Positions 38,982 through 47,450 of a stretch of DNA of 64,000 nucleotides are shown here, one piece after another. Under the pieces are notes generated by a model, which searched no databases, had not been told where the DNA came from, and was given only the letters and a program-made list of their open reading frames with translations. Position numbers and translations under genes: made by a program. The first letter of the stretch is position 1. Each line of letters starts with the position of its first letter. This DNA is from Enterococcus mundtii (GTDB lineage: Bacteria; Bacillota; Bacilli; Lactobacillales; Enterococcaceae): assembly GCF_002947535.1 (NCBI RefSeq), contig NZ_PUAP01000008.1:1-64000 (forward strand), in the 5' to 3' direction.

Positions 38982-39326
38982 CTATTTATCATTAATTGTT
39001 TTTGTTTGGATATGTTCTGGGTCATCAACTTCGATCGATTGTAAACCTAATAGGAGATTCTCCAATAAGATTTCCGCAATATTGTTTTGCTCTTGTGTCA
39101 ATCCTGAAGTTACCTCAACGTACAAATAGCCGCCTTCTTCTTCATTCATATCAACAATCGGTTCAAAGCCTGCTAATGAAGCAATCCCATTGACAGTGCT
39201 GATCGCTAAGGCAGAAACAGCTGCACAAACGATATCACTTCCGTAAGGACCGGCATCAGCGTGCCCAGTCAAAGTAAATGAAACGATTTGACCTGCGTCA
39301 TTTCGTTTAAATGTCCCTTTGATCAT
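38982..39326 (-). CDS. prp: Prp, ribosomal-processing cysteine protease for L27
   Basis: This 114-residue cysteine protease has the conserved GHADAGPYGSDIVCAAVSAL motif with His22 and Cys34 as the predicted dyad. Prp removes the N-terminal extension of L27; in the related Staphylococcus system this is essential. Its gene lies between rplU and rpmA, the universal arrangement where L27 has a cleavable leader. The rpmA start follows 12 bp after its stop. Confidence 0.95.
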   Translation of the reverse strand: MIKGTFKRNDAGQIVSFTLTGHADAGPYGSDIVCAAVSALAISTVNGIASLAGFEPIVDMNEEEGGYLYVEVTSGLTQEQNNIAEILLENLLLGLQSIEVDDPEHIQTKTINDK

Positions 39327-39354
39327 TGTTTAGGCCTTCTTTCTCAAACGCAGA

Positions 39355-39663
39355 TTAAGCGTTGATCGCGTCGATAACCACTTTTGTATATGGTTGACGG
39401 TGACCTTGTTTACGGTGTGAGTGTTTTTTAGGTTTGTATTTGAAAGTAACGACTTTCTTTTGTTTGCCGTGTTTTTCAACTGTACCTTCAACTGTTGCAC
39501 CAGAAACGGTTGGAGCGCCTACTTTCGTAGTTTCGCCACCTACTAAAATAACTTCGTCAAATACAACCTTTTCGCCTGCTTCAACGTCAAGTTTTTCGAT
39601 GTAGATTGTTTGTCCAACTTCAACTTTTACTTGTTTACCACCTGTTTTAATAATTGCGTACAT
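39355..39663 (-). CDS. rplU: ribosomal protein L21
   Basis: The 102-residue protein starts [25 protein letters not shown] and ends in the basic [26 protein letters not shown], both diagnostic for L21, a 50S protein binding 23S rRNA. TAAGGAGGTGC precedes the ATG. It is the first gene of rplU-prp-rpmA and is preceded by a structured leader. Confidence 0.98.
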   Translation of the reverse strand: MYAIIKTGGKQVKVEVGQTIYIEKLDVEAGEKVVFDEVILVGGETTKVGAPTVSGATVEGTVEKHGKQKKVVTFKYKPKKHSHRKQGHRQPYTKVVIDAINA

Positions 39664-39779
39664 GCTTTAAAGCACCTCCTTATTTTCATACTTAGACTCG
39701 CCATCCAGAGTGACAGGATATCCTGTGCTTAATCAAACTCGTTCTGTGCGGTTGTAGCTGTGGAGACCACAATTACAAC
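39664..39779 (-). promoter_or_regulatory. L21-type ribosomal protein leader
   Basis: The 5' UTR of rplU includes pairable segments such as GGTCTCCAC..GTGG-like arms and AGGATATCCT (about 39715-39724) in the place where Firmicutes carry the L21 leader RNA used for autoregulation. Assigned by position and partial structure; a covariance-model hit would be decisive. Confidence 0.6.
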
Positions 39780-39785
39780 ATTACT

Positions 39786-39814
39786 AGAATAACAAATCCT
39801 ACTATATTAGTCAA
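39786..39814 (-). promoter_or_regulatory. promoter of rplU-prp-rpmA
   Basis: On the minus strand TTGACT (39809-39814), 17 bp, TATTCT (39786-39791), about 125 bp before the rplU ATG, leaving room for the leader. Confidence 0.65.
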
Positions 39815-39890
39815 CAACTTTTTTATTTTGTCAATCATTCGTCAATTAGACGATTTCTTTTTATAATGGATGAGAATAGGAGTTGAGACT

Positions 39891-40535
39891 ATGGATTATC
39901 CAAAATATTTGATTGACGAAGCAACTCGGCGAATTCAGGGTCACCACGTAGAAGGCTTTGTCGCTGGACAAGGACCTATCCACCCCAAATTGATGTTAGT
40001 AGGTGAAGCCCCTGGTAAAACAGAAATCGAGAACCACATCCCCTTCAGCGGCCAAGCTGGCAAAGAGTTGATGAACGCATTAAAATCAGTCGGTTTATCT
40101 CGGGATGAAGTGTATATTACCAGCGCTGTCAGAAGCCGCCCTTATCGAATCGTCCAGCGGATCAATGGACGGACACAGAAATCAGAGGTCGTTTATCCAA
40201 ATCGGACGCCTAGTAAAGCAGAAGTTTTTGCTCATGCACCAATCTTAGATTTTGAACTACAGCATATCCACCCACCTTTGATTGCCACGCTTGGTAATAT
40301 TGGTCTGCAACGTTTGTTAGGTAAAGACTATACGATTTCAAAAAATCATGGGAAACTGTATACCGGACCAGTCCTAGAGTTGAATCCACAGCATGATGCT
40401 TATCAATTTTCCACTAAACAGTATCGTGTCCTTCCACTCTTCCACCCAGCTGCCATTTTTTATAATCGTACACTGACAGAAACGATTTTAGCAGATTGGC
40501 AAAAACTCGGGGAAATACTTGACGAAAAGAAGTAA
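39891..40535 (+). CDS. uracil-DNA glycosylase superfamily protein lacking Fe-S cysteines
   Basis: This 214-residue protein has the family 4/5-like UDG motifs: LMLVGEAPGKTEIENHIPFSGQAGKEL (active-site motif), YITSAVRSRPYR, and LPLFHPAAIFYN at the C-terminal motif. Unlike canonical family 4 enzymes it contains no cysteine at all, so it cannot hold the 4Fe-4S cluster. It may excise uracil or act on another lesion; activity is inferred. The start at 39891 has AGGAG 8 nt upstream. No partner gene is apparent. Confidence 0.85.
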   Translation: MDYPKYLIDEATRRIQGHHVEGFVAGQGPIHPKLMLVGEAPGKTEIENHIPFSGQAGKELMNALKSVGLSRDEVYITSAVRSRPYRIVQRINGRTQKSEVVYPNRTPSKAEVFAHAPILDFELQHIHPPLIATLGNIGLQRLLGKDYTISKNHGKLYTGPVLELNPQHDAYQFSTKQYRVLPLFHPAAIFYNRTLTETILADWQKLGEILDEKK

Positions 40536-40550
40536 AGATAGCAAAAGAAC

Positions 40551-40596
40551 CAACCAATCTCACGGATCATGATCGATTGGTTGATTCTTTGTTTTA
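40551..40596 (+). terminator. terminator between the UDG-like gene and merR-type gene
   Basis: CAACCAATC (40551-40559) pairs with GATTGGTTG (40575-40583), followed by ATTCTTTGTTTT. It serves the + strand gene and possibly the convergent one. Confidence 0.6.
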
Positions 40597-40605
40597 GCAA
40601 CTTAA

Positions 40606-40980
40606 TCAAGCTAAGATTGGATCTCCTTTGACCAAGTCTTGGTTATAACGAGCGATTTTCTTTTGGAGACGTTCCTGACAAGCTTGCATCTCTGCAATTT
40701 TTTTTGCCAATTGTTCACTTTCTTCCATAAGAAGATCTCTACGAGCAAGGATCGTTTCATCACCAGCGCTGTATAAACGGATATACTCAGTCAAAGATTC
40801 GATCGATAACCCTGCACTACGCATACACAAGGTGAAATCGACCCAGCGTAAATCTTCTTCAGTATAGTCACGGATACCTCCGTTTGTTCGGTTCACCGGT
40901 GGGATCAAACCGATTCGTTCATAGTAGCGCAAAGTATCCGCAGAGATTCCTTTTTCTTCACTCACTTGTTTGATATTCAT
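40606..40980 (-). CDS. MerR-family transcriptional regulator
   Basis: The N-terminal winged helix MNIKQVSEEKGISADTLRYYERIGLIPPVNRTNGGIRDYTEED is a standard MerR DNA-binding domain, followed by a coiled dimerisation helix (about 75-118). No metal-binding Cys pair is seen; the single Cys residues near 53 and 100 do not form the metal motif. The protein resembles the NmlR/YyaN/AdhR-like small MerR regulators. It is 124 residues long. A divergent target gene is not evident; the next gene, a SulP transporter, is on the same strand upstream. Confidence 0.9.
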   Translation of the reverse strand: MNIKQVSEEKGISADTLRYYERIGLIPPVNRTNGGIRDYTEEDLRWVDFTLCMRSAGLSIESLTEYIRLYSAGDETILARRDLLMEESEQLAKKIAEMQACQERLQKKIARYNQDLVKGDPILA

Positions 40981-41064
40981 CCATTCCTACCTCCCAAACG
41001 TGTATCACCTTATTTTACCTTAGAACATGAGGTAGCCACAAATTTTTTTTAAGCGAACAACCGA

Positions 41065-42702
41065 CTACATTTCACTATCTAACGCATATTGTTTGTGTAA
41101 AGAGGTCAGCGCATGAGCCACAGTAAGATGTTGTTCTGTCTTTTGTTTTTCCCAAAGATGTTGCAATTGCTTTTCAACTTCTGGTTGTAACGAGGTGTAA
41201 ATGATCGTCTGTTCTTTTATTGCAGCTTTTTCTTGGAATTCTTCAAATAAACTTTGCGCCGTCAAATCAATACTCGGCACCCCACGCATTGAAAAAATGA
41301 TTCCTTCTTTATCTGCTAATTCTGTTAATGTCGCTTTCAATCGTTCAGCGGACATGAAGAATAAAGGTCCACTGATATAAACGACTGCCCAATTATCCAA
41401 CTTACCCGTTTCCGGCAAGCTCATTCGTTGCCAGTCGATTTCCTCTACCGAGATCGTGATGGCTGCACTTTTGACAACAAAAAAGACACACCCACTGATG
41501 ATTCCTATAACGATTGCAATGCTTAGATCAAAAATCACTGTACACCCCATCGTCAAGAAAAAGAGGAGAAGCGCTGACCAGTATCTTTTAGAGAAGAGTT
41601 CTTTGATCGTTCCCCATTCATTCATACGCCATGCAGTGACGATCAATACGCCAGCTAACGCCGGCATCGGAATGTTCGACATGATCGGTGCAAAAATAAG
41701 CATGGATAGAAATAATACGATCGCATGAATCATTCCAGCTACTCTGGTTTGAGCACCGGATTTGATTGCGACACTCGTTCGAGCAATTGCTGCTGTAGCT
41801 GGAATCCCACCAAAAAATGGCAACAGTAGATTACCAATTCCTTGTGCGACCAGCTCCTGATTACTATCTAACTGACGATTCGCCATTCGTCCTGCTGAGG
41901 CACCACACAACAAACTTTCGATCATTCCTAACAGTGCAATACTGATTGCTGGTACTATGACTGTTTGGATTGCTGACAAACTAAAATCGCCAAAAGCCAA
42001 ACGATGGTTACCAATCAATGTTTGCGGGATTTCACCTACTGTCGCGATGGGTAGATCAACGACCATCATCAATGCAGTTGTAATAATGATCGCCAGCAAT
42101 GAACTTGGCATTTTTTTCGCCCATTTTTTAGGATAGATCAGCATCCCAATAATGACCAAACTCCCCATTAAAATCGTTGGGAATGAAATTTCAAAACCTA
42201 AGTCTTGATAACTGGATAATTTCTCCATCACATTCGCTCCTTGTGAACGCACTCCGAATAAATTATCCACTTGACCTAAAGCAATAATGATTGCAATACC
42301 AGAGGTAAAACCTGTGATGACTGGCGCTGGGATAAACGAAGTCAGTGTGCCTAACCGCAAGACTCCCGCAACTAATAAAAGGCACCCAGCTAAGAAAGTT
42401 GCCAATAAGACCCCTTGCATTCCTTGTTTAGCAGCAATCGACATCAAGATCGCTGCCATCGCACCAGTTGGACCAGAAATCTGATAGAACCCACCAGATA
42501 AACCACCAATGACTAGACCCGCAATGACAGCAGTGATCAGACCAGCTGCTGCATCTGCTCCACTTGAAACACCGAAGGCTAAAGCGAGTGGTAAAGCCAC
42601 CGCCGCGACTGTGATACCTGCCAATAAATCTTTTTGAAATACTGAAAGATTATAGCCAGAAAATTCTTTTTTCAATAAACCAATATAATTCTTTAACAAC
42701 AC
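41065..42702 (-). CDS. SulP-family anion transporter with STAS domain
   Basis: This 545-residue permease has the SLC26/SulP core: KDLLAGITVAAVALPLALAFGVSSG in TM1, GLSGGFYQISGPTGAMAAIL in the TM3 region, and about 12-14 transmembrane segments up to residue 400. A C-terminal STAS domain follows (about 435-530, with FSMRGVPSIDLTAQSLFEEF). SulP members carry sulfate, bicarbonate or dicarboxylates; the substrate here is unknown. The start is GTG with a weak site (GGGGTAGTA), and a TTG codon next to it is an alternative. Confidence 0.92.
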   Translation of the reverse strand: MLLKNYIGLLKKEFSGYNLSVFQKDLLAGITVAAVALPLALAFGVSSGADAAAGLITAVIAGLVIGGLSGGFYQISGPTGAMAAILMSIAAKQGMQGVLLATFLAGCLLLVAGVLRLGTLTSFIPAPVITGFTSGIAIIIALGQVDNLFGVRSQGANVMEKLSSYQDLGFEISFPTILMGSLVIIGMLIYPKKWAKKMPSSLLAIIITTALMMVVDLPIATVGEIPQTLIGNHRLAFGDFSLSAIQTVIVPAISIALLGMIESLLCGASAGRMANRQLDSNQELVAQGIGNLLLPFFGGIPATAAIARTSVAIKSGAQTRVAGMIHAIVLFLSMLIFAPIMSNIPMPALAGVLIVTAWRMNEWGTIKELFSKRYWSALLLFFLTMGCTVIFDLSIAIVIGIISGCVFFVVKSAAITISVEEIDWQRMSLPETGKLDNWAVVYISGPLFFMSAERLKATLTELADKEGIIFSMRGVPSIDLTAQSLFEEFQEKAAIKEQTIIYTSLQPEVEKQLQHLWEKQKTEQHLTVAHALTSLHKQYALDSEM

Positions 42703-42823
42703 TACTACCCCATTTTCATAAAAAATTTATAAAATGCACGTTACAGGATAGCATATTTTATTGATTAAAGTAAGTTTTTTCACAAACTTTCATATTTTTT
42801 TCAGCTGTTTTTTCGATTATATC

Positions 42824-43183
42824 CTAAAAGAATAACGTAATAAGTGCAATCGCTGCTAACCCACCTTGTTTGACGATGATCAAGCGATCACTAGTCAAGC
42901 TACCATAAGCCGCTACAAGCAAAATATAGATCAGCAATAGGCCCGTAATTTCTTTTGGTGCATTTGAAAAATAAGCCCCGTATAGTAAAGCCACACCAAG
43001 TAAACCATTATAGATTCCCTGGTTCTTGAATAAAGTTTGTACTGACTGACGTCGTAATTCTTCTTTCGGCATGTTGAATACTCGACTAGTTGTGGCAGAT
43101 TCCGTCGCAAAAGTTTCAATATACATGATATAAAGAAATTCCAAGGCAACAAGTGTAACTAAAATTTGAGATAATAATGTCAT
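42824..43183 (-). CDS. DUF1304 family membrane protein
   Basis: This 119-residue protein has four predicted transmembrane segments (LLSQILVTLVALEFLYIMYIE; NQGIYNGLLGVALLYGAYF; KEITGLLLIYILLVAAYGSL; GGLAAIALITLFF) and the conserved NQGIYNG segment of DUF1304. No function is known for the family. AAAGGAAG lies 7 nt before the ATG. It lies about 120 bp upstream of the SulP gene on the same strand, so co-transcription is possible. Confidence 0.85.
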   Translation of the reverse strand: MTLLSQILVTLVALEFLYIMYIETFATESATTSRVFNMPKEELRRQSVQTLFKNQGIYNGLLGVALLYGAYFSNAPKEITGLLLIYILLVAAYGSLTSDRLIIVKQGGLAAIALITLFF

Positions 43184-43342
43184 CTATTTTCTTCCTTTCT
43201 AAAATCGGTGATTGATCGTTTTTTTAGCTGGATCATTGCTGTGATTGACCAAATGAAAACAATCTACTTATGATTATAAAGGAACTGTTGTTTTTTTTCT
43301 GCAACTTACTCTTACAAATCAAGAGTGTAAAAACACAAATAA

Positions 43343-43372
43343 ACGCCGACTCATCACTGAGTCAACGTTATG
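43343..43372 (-). terminator. terminator-like hairpin after the GNAT gene
   Basis: GACTCA/TGAGTC arms flanked by AACG/CGTT arms lie downstream of the acetyltransferase stop; the trailing T-run on the minus strand is interrupted. No gene is seen in 43184-43398. Confidence 0.5.
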
Positions 43373-43398
43373 CGTAGTCTAATCACTAGAGTTTTCGA

Positions 43399-44004
43399 TC
43401 ATAAAGTGGTACTTAGTAAGTAACAGGTCATTGATTCTCCTCCACCTAGATCGATTGGTTGGCGACCAAAAATGTTGAATCCTTTTTTCAAGTAAAATTG
43501 GTAATTGCAGTTAGAGTCTGTATAGAGAAATATCCGCTTATTTTTGTAACGTTTCTCTATTTCTTCTAACAAACGTGAGCCAATCCGCTTACCTTTCAAT
43601 GTGGGATCAACGGCAAAATAAGTGACTTCGCCTTCTGGATGATTGGATGCAAATTCATGATACATTTTTTGATTGGCTTGGTCATAAGTTCCTATTGCAC
43701 CTTGATATCCGGTCAATCCGATCAATTTTTCTACTACATTGACAAACAAGCGTCTCCCCCACGAAACAGGCACTTTGCTTTCTCCATTGAAGCGAGCGAA
43801 AATGAAGCCAACAAATTTTCCATCTAAATAAGCACCTAATGTGATTGTTGATTTCATCATCACTACTGACAATGCATACTGTCGATAGAGATAAAGCGCG
43901 ATAGGATTTTCCGTATATTGATTAAAGTTCATCCCTTGTGCTGCAAATTCACTTGCTTTGTTTAAGTCTTTTCTATCAATTGAACGAATCGTTAATTTTT
44001 CCAT
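43399..44004 (-). CDS. GNAT-family N-acetyltransferase
   Basis: The 201-residue protein has an acetyl-CoA-binding GNAT core: strand-rich middle region (TITLGAYLDGKFVGFIFARF) and motif A FAVDPTLKGKRIGSRLLEEIEKRYK (about 133-157), followed by IFLYTDSNCNYQFYLKKGFNIFGR, typical of small-molecule or protein acetyltransferases. The acceptor is unknown. The start at 44004 (MEKLTIRS) sits 9 nt after AAGGAG; the ATG two codons upstream is too close. It is divergent to the TetR gene, a likely regulatory pair. Confidence 0.88.
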   Translation of the reverse strand: MEKLTIRSIDRKDLNKASEFAAQGMNFNQYTENPIALYLYRQYALSVVMMKSTITLGAYLDGKFVGFIFARFNGESKVPVSWGRRLFVNVVEKLIGLTGYQGAIGTYDQANQKMYHEFASNHPEGEVTYFAVDPTLKGKRIGSRLLEEIEKRYKNKRIFLYTDSNCNYQFYLKKGFNIFGRQPIDLGGGESMTCYLLSTTL

Positions 44005-44150
44005 ATTCATCTACTCCTTTTGAATCAAAACTTTATTTCTTTACGTAACTTTATTATAATTACTCAAAAAGCGACTTCCTATAGGCAATCATTCAACATC
44101 TGTCCAATAATGAACACTTAGGAAGATACTGTCTAAAAAAGGAGATACAT

Positions 44151-44687
44151 ATGGATCGTCGAAGCACCAGAACGAAGCAAGCAATCAAACAAGCCTTTTT
44201 AGATTTAACGAAAGAAAAACCAATCAATAAAATCACGATCGCGGAGCTTTCACAACAAGCAGATATCGGAAGAGGGACGTTTTATACTCACTACGAGGAT
44301 ATTTACGACCTTCGATCAAAAATCCTCGAAGAAACAATCGTTACATTGACGGATATATTCGATCAAAAATACCCTAAAAATGAGCAATATGACTTTCGTT
44401 TATTCGTTCATGCATTAGTGAATCATGTAGATGAAAACAAAAAGGTCTTTCATTTTTTCTTCAATGATTTTTTAAATGATGATCTAGCTGTACAGCTTAG
44501 ACAGATTCTAATGAAAAAAATCATGGCGGAAGAACAACTAGATGTAAATGATAAGAAAAATAAAATAGAAGTCCTTTTTTCTATTTCCGGAACTACTAGC
44601 GTCTTAGCCGAATGGATCAATGGTCATTTAAACGTGGAGAAAGAAGAATTGATTGCTATTTTAGATGACATCATCACACGGTTTTAA
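44151..44687 (+). CDS. TetR-family transcriptional regulator
   Basis: The N-terminal HTH (MDRRSTRTKQAIKQAFLDLTKEKPINKITIAELSQQADIGRGTFYTHYEDIYDLR) is a typical TetR DNA-binding domain, with a ligand-binding C-terminal helical domain of about 115 residues. The ligand is unknown. AAGGAGATACAT precedes the ATG. It is divergent to the GNAT gene, with 146 bp between the two starts, so autoregulation of the pair is plausible. Confidence 0.9.
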   Translation: MDRRSTRTKQAIKQAFLDLTKEKPINKITIAELSQQADIGRGTFYTHYEDIYDLRSKILEETIVTLTDIFDQKYPKNEQYDFRLFVHALVNHVDENKKVFHFFFNDFLNDDLAVQLRQILMKKIMAEEQLDVNDKKNKIEVLFSISGTTSVLAEWINGHLNVEKEELIAILDDIITRF

Positions 44688-44688
44688 T

Positions 44689-44743
44689 AAAAAAGAAGAA
44701 CGACTATACAACGACAATATCGTTGCTAGTGTTCTTCTTTTTT
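44689..44743. terminator. bidirectional terminator between the TetR and orphan genes
   Basis: AAAAAAGAAGAAC (44689-44701) and GTTCTTCTTTTTT (44731-44743) form a perfect 13-bp arm, with an inner CAACGA/TCGTTG stem. Serves both convergent genes. Confidence 0.85.
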
Positions 44744-44758
44744 TCGTAAGTGATATCC

Positions 44759-45109
44759 TTACTCGAGTTGCATCAAAAATTCTCTTTGTTCATCTCCTAA
44801 AGGGATGATCTTTTTCATGATACGAAAACGCCAGTGCTTTCTACCAGCGGAAAAACGCCAGACAACGGATAATCCGCCACCTAATGCTACTTGTTCCTCT
44901 TCGATCACTGTTCGCTCATACGTGAGATGATCAATGACTTTTGTTTGAAAAAAATTCAAAAACAAAATCGTCACTTTTGTCTCATCGATCAATAGAATCG
45001 CTTTACTACTGACACTGTCCATACTCTGAGATTCGGCAAAGCAGCGAAACATTCCTGGTGATCTATATGGACGCGTCAAACGATCCAGCCATTTTTTTGT
45101 GATTAACAT
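44759..45109 (-). CDS. hypothetical protein, no recognised family
   Basis: A 116-residue soluble protein starting MLITKKWLDRLTRPYRSPGM. It alternates short hydrophobic strands (AILLIDETKVTILFLNFF; VALGGGLSVVWRFSAG) with a basic stretch (RKHWRFRIMKKIIPLGDEQ), which suggests a small beta-rich fold, possibly PH-like, but I do not recognise the family. There is no signal peptide or membrane helix. The frame is open over its full length and has codon use like its neighbours. The 380 bp upstream (45110-45489) hold a small CCTTCG/CGAAGG hairpin near 45143-45165 and no other feature that I can name. Confidence 0.65.
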   Translation of the reverse strand: MLITKKWLDRLTRPYRSPGMFRCFAESQSMDSVSSKAILLIDETKVTILFLNFFQTKVIDHLTYERTVIEEEQVALGGGLSVVWRFSAGRKHWRFRIMKKIIPLGDEQREFLMQLE

Positions 45110-45489
45110 AAACGTTTCCCTTTATCCTCTCCTGAAATAAGCCCCTTCGATTTTCGACCGAAGGAATATCGGCCCTTGTTGATCGTACAGTTGATGTTGA
45201 TACTCTATTTTATCATAGATGCTCGATTTCTTTACATTATTCAAAATGAAAAATCCTCAGAAAAAAACAGGCGATAATAAAAAAGATTCTATTTTTCTTT
45301 TGGTCAATCAATTGTTTTATTGTTGAAAAAGGCTAATTTACTACGTAATCGTATTCATTCTATTTTTATTTTTATTCGCATCTAATGTCTCTAATCAAAC
45401 GCTAAAAATGACAGCAAATTATTTCTCGATATTCCCTATCAATGTTACAATCGCCCTTTGTTGATTTTATTTATAGGAGGAGTTATTTA

Positions 45490-46179
45490 ATGTTCGCAAT
45501 GTTTAAAACTGTCAAGTTCAATCTGTGGCGGTCACTCTTAGCACTCATTATTTTAATTTTTGCTGATTGGGGAATGATGACATCTTATCCGATCTTCTCA
45601 GGTAGGCTAGATTGGACCTTTTTACCTATAGGGGGAGCGCTTGCTTTAATCATACTGATTGGTTGGAAAAACACAAAATCTTTATTCAAAAAACTCAATA
45701 AGAACGATTGGCGTTGGATTGCTTTTATCCTGATCATTGGTTCGCTACTTGCAGATTTTTTTATCTTGACTGGAAAACTGCTGAATCAAACAATGGCCGC
45801 AAATGCTGGTGGGGACAATTGGTACGAAGGGTTAAATATTGGTGGAATAATCCTATATCTATCACAACTTAGCGTGAGTCTGATTGGTGAAGAACTTTAC
45901 ATTGCTGCGATCTTCGTTTTGGCCTTTCTTTTACTTTCTACATTTATGAGTACTAGATTTTCTATTTTGATTGCCAGTACGATTTCTCTACTGGTTTTTG
46001 GTCTTAGTCATTATGCCGTATACGATGGAAATCTCTATCAATGTATTTTCGTCATTGGTTTGGCACATGCCCCTTCCCTCTATGCATGGTTAAAAACACA
46101 AAACTTATTGATCCCTATGCTAGCGCATATCTTGTATGATTTGATTTTACTTTTTATCATTTTACTTTTTGGGATTTGA
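45490..46179 (+). CDS. CPBP-type intramembrane protease family protein
   Basis: This 229-residue polytopic protein (about eight hydrophobic segments) contains the three CPBP/Abi motifs in partly altered form: motif 1 GEELYIAAIF, motif 2 FGLSHYAVYDG, and motif 3 AHILYDLILLF. Canonical motif 1 is EExxxR; here the two Glu remain but no Arg follows. CPBP proteins include prenyl-protein-type proteases and bacteriocin self-immunity proteins. The start at 45490 follows AGGAGG by 9 nt; the upstream ATG of the open frame lies before that site. No bacteriocin gene is seen nearby. Confidence 0.8.
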   Translation: MFAMFKTVKFNLWRSLLALIILIFADWGMMTSYPIFSGRLDWTFLPIGGALALIILIGWKNTKSLFKKLNKNDWRWIAFILIIGSLLADFFILTGKLLNQTMAANAGGDNWYEGLNIGGIILYLSQLSVSLIGEELYIAAIFVLAFLLLSTFMSTRFSILIASTISLLVFGLSHYAVYDGNLYQCIFVIGLAHAPSLYAWLKTQNLLIPMLAHILYDLILLFIILLFGI

Positions 46180-46256
46180 AACATCGATTTTTTATACGAT
46201 CAAGCCAGCATCTTAAAACCTCAGCGATAAATCGATCTTATTTGGCACAATAGACA

Positions 46257-46295
46257 AAAAAAACCGCTAGAAACAAAAGTTTCTAACGGTTTTTT
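46257..46295 (-). terminator. terminator of the tRNA-Arg gene
   Basis: On the minus strand AACCGTTAGAAAC pairs with GTTTCTAGCGGTT, followed by a TTTTTT run, immediately after the tRNA 3' end. The + strand also gives a T-run, so it may serve the CPBP gene. Confidence 0.88.
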
Positions 46296-46370
46296 ACGTC
46301 ACAGGAGGGATTCGAACCCCCGACCGTCCGCTTAGAAGGCGGATGCTCTATCCAGCTGAGCTACTATGAC
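46296..46370 (-). tRNA. tRNA-Arg (UCU)
   Basis: The cloverleaf is clear: acceptor GTCATAG pairs with CTGTGAC (one G-U pair), D-arm GCTC..GAGC, anticodon stem TCCGC/GCGGA with loop CTTCTAA giving UCU, and T-loop TTCGAAT. CCA is not encoded. It reads AGA (and AGG) codons. It is a single tRNA with a near-perfect promoter and its own terminator. Confidence 0.97.
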
Positions 46371-46391
46371 AGCTTTTGCGGAACAAAAATA

Positions 46392-46420
46392 ATTATAGAT
46401 AAACTGAAAGCTTATGTCAA
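46392..46420 (-). promoter_or_regulatory. consensus sigma-A promoter of tRNA-Arg
   Basis: On the minus strand TTGACA (46415-46420), 17 bp, TATAAT (46392-46397): both hexamers are perfect. 46421-46573 holds no further feature that I can support. Confidence 0.93.
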
Positions 46421-46573
46421 TACAAAATAGTTATTTTATGAAACAAAAATTTTTATCGTACTTTTTTCTTACAGATTTCACTTAAAAAAAACATGTATGA
46501 TTTTTATACTGTACTTTTTTGCTACGATCAACTTGTCATTTTATCATTGATCGTGAACTCCTGTTCAGCTTAA

Positions 46574-46632
46574 AGTAGCCAGGCAGAACTTGATTGGATA
46601 GGTTTCCCTACTTTCAACTTCTGCCTTACTAT
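46574..46632 (-). terminator. candidate terminator after the O-methyltransferase gene
   Basis: On the minus strand AGTAAGGCAGAAGTTGA pairs imperfectly with TCAAGTTCTGCCTGGCTACT. The following T-run is weak (TTTAAG), so this is tentative. Confidence 0.45.
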
Positions 46633-46686
46633 CAACGAATTTGACTTAGCTAGCAGTCTCTTGAATCTTTACTCAAAATCTGGCAA

Positions 46687-47370
46687 TTATAAGTCGATCG
46701 TTTCTGCCTCTTTCGTGATCAAGATCACACCGTCTCCCAAAGGTAATAACGTAGAGGTCAGATCTGGATGTGCCATGACCACACGTAAAAATTCATTCAA
46801 TTTACGATGGATTGCTCGTTTTCCTCTTGGAATCTCTTCATCAGCTAGAAGAATCGTTCCTCCTTGGAAAATATCATCAACCATCAAGACACCGCCTTTT
46901 TTCAACACGCGAAGGCATTCAGGTAAGAATTCGATATATTTTGATTTTGCACTATCCATGAAGATAAAATCGTAAGGACCAGTCAATGTTGGTAAAATAT
47001 CAGCCGCTTGCCCCTCTAATAGAGTCACTCGTTCCGTCAACTCTAATCGCTCGTAGGTAGCTTTCGCTTTTCTGATCATCACATCAAAGCGATCGATCGT
47101 TGTCACATGACCTTCTTTTCCAATCACTTGTGCCATCAAACTAGATGAAAAACCAATCGCAGCTCCAATTTCTAGCACTTCTTTTGGTTTGATCTGTCCT
47201 AATAAAAACTGCAGAAATACAACCGTCTCATGAGGGATGATCGGCACTTCCGCCGCATGTGCTTCCTCTTCGACTTTTCCTAATTCTCCAGTTAACTGTT
47301 TTTGTTGTGTCCGCATAAAATCCAATAACTCTTCTTTTACAACGGGACGATGCATCATTTCATTACGCAT
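46687..47370 (-). CDS. class I SAM-dependent O-methyltransferase
   Basis: This 227-residue enzyme has the SAM-binding motif VLEIGAAIGFSSSLMAQVIG (about 75-94), followed by VTTIDRFDVMIRKA and the catalytic-metal region PYDFIFMDSAKSKYIEFLPECLRVLKKGGVLMVDDIFQGG, matching the YrrM/catechol O-methyltransferase-like family. In Bacillus YrrM has been connected with tRNA modification, but the substrate here is not decided by sequence. GAGGAGGGGAAGT precedes the ATG. Confidence 0.9.
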   Translation of the reverse strand: MRNEMMHRPVVKEELLDFMRTQQKQLTGELGKVEEEAHAAEVPIIPHETVVFLQFLLGQIKPKEVLEIGAAIGFSSSLMAQVIGKEGHVTTIDRFDVMIRKAKATYERLELTERVTLLEGQAADILPTLTGPYDFIFMDSAKSKYIEFLPECLRVLKKGGVLMVDDIFQGGTILLADEEIPRGKRAIHRKLNEFLRVVMAHPDLTSTLLPLGDGVILITKEAETIDL

Positions 47371-47450
47371 ACTTCCCCTCCTCTTCCAAACATTATACGA
47401 AGAAACCTATCTTTCGACAAGAGGGAGAAACTAGCAAATAAAAAATCTGG

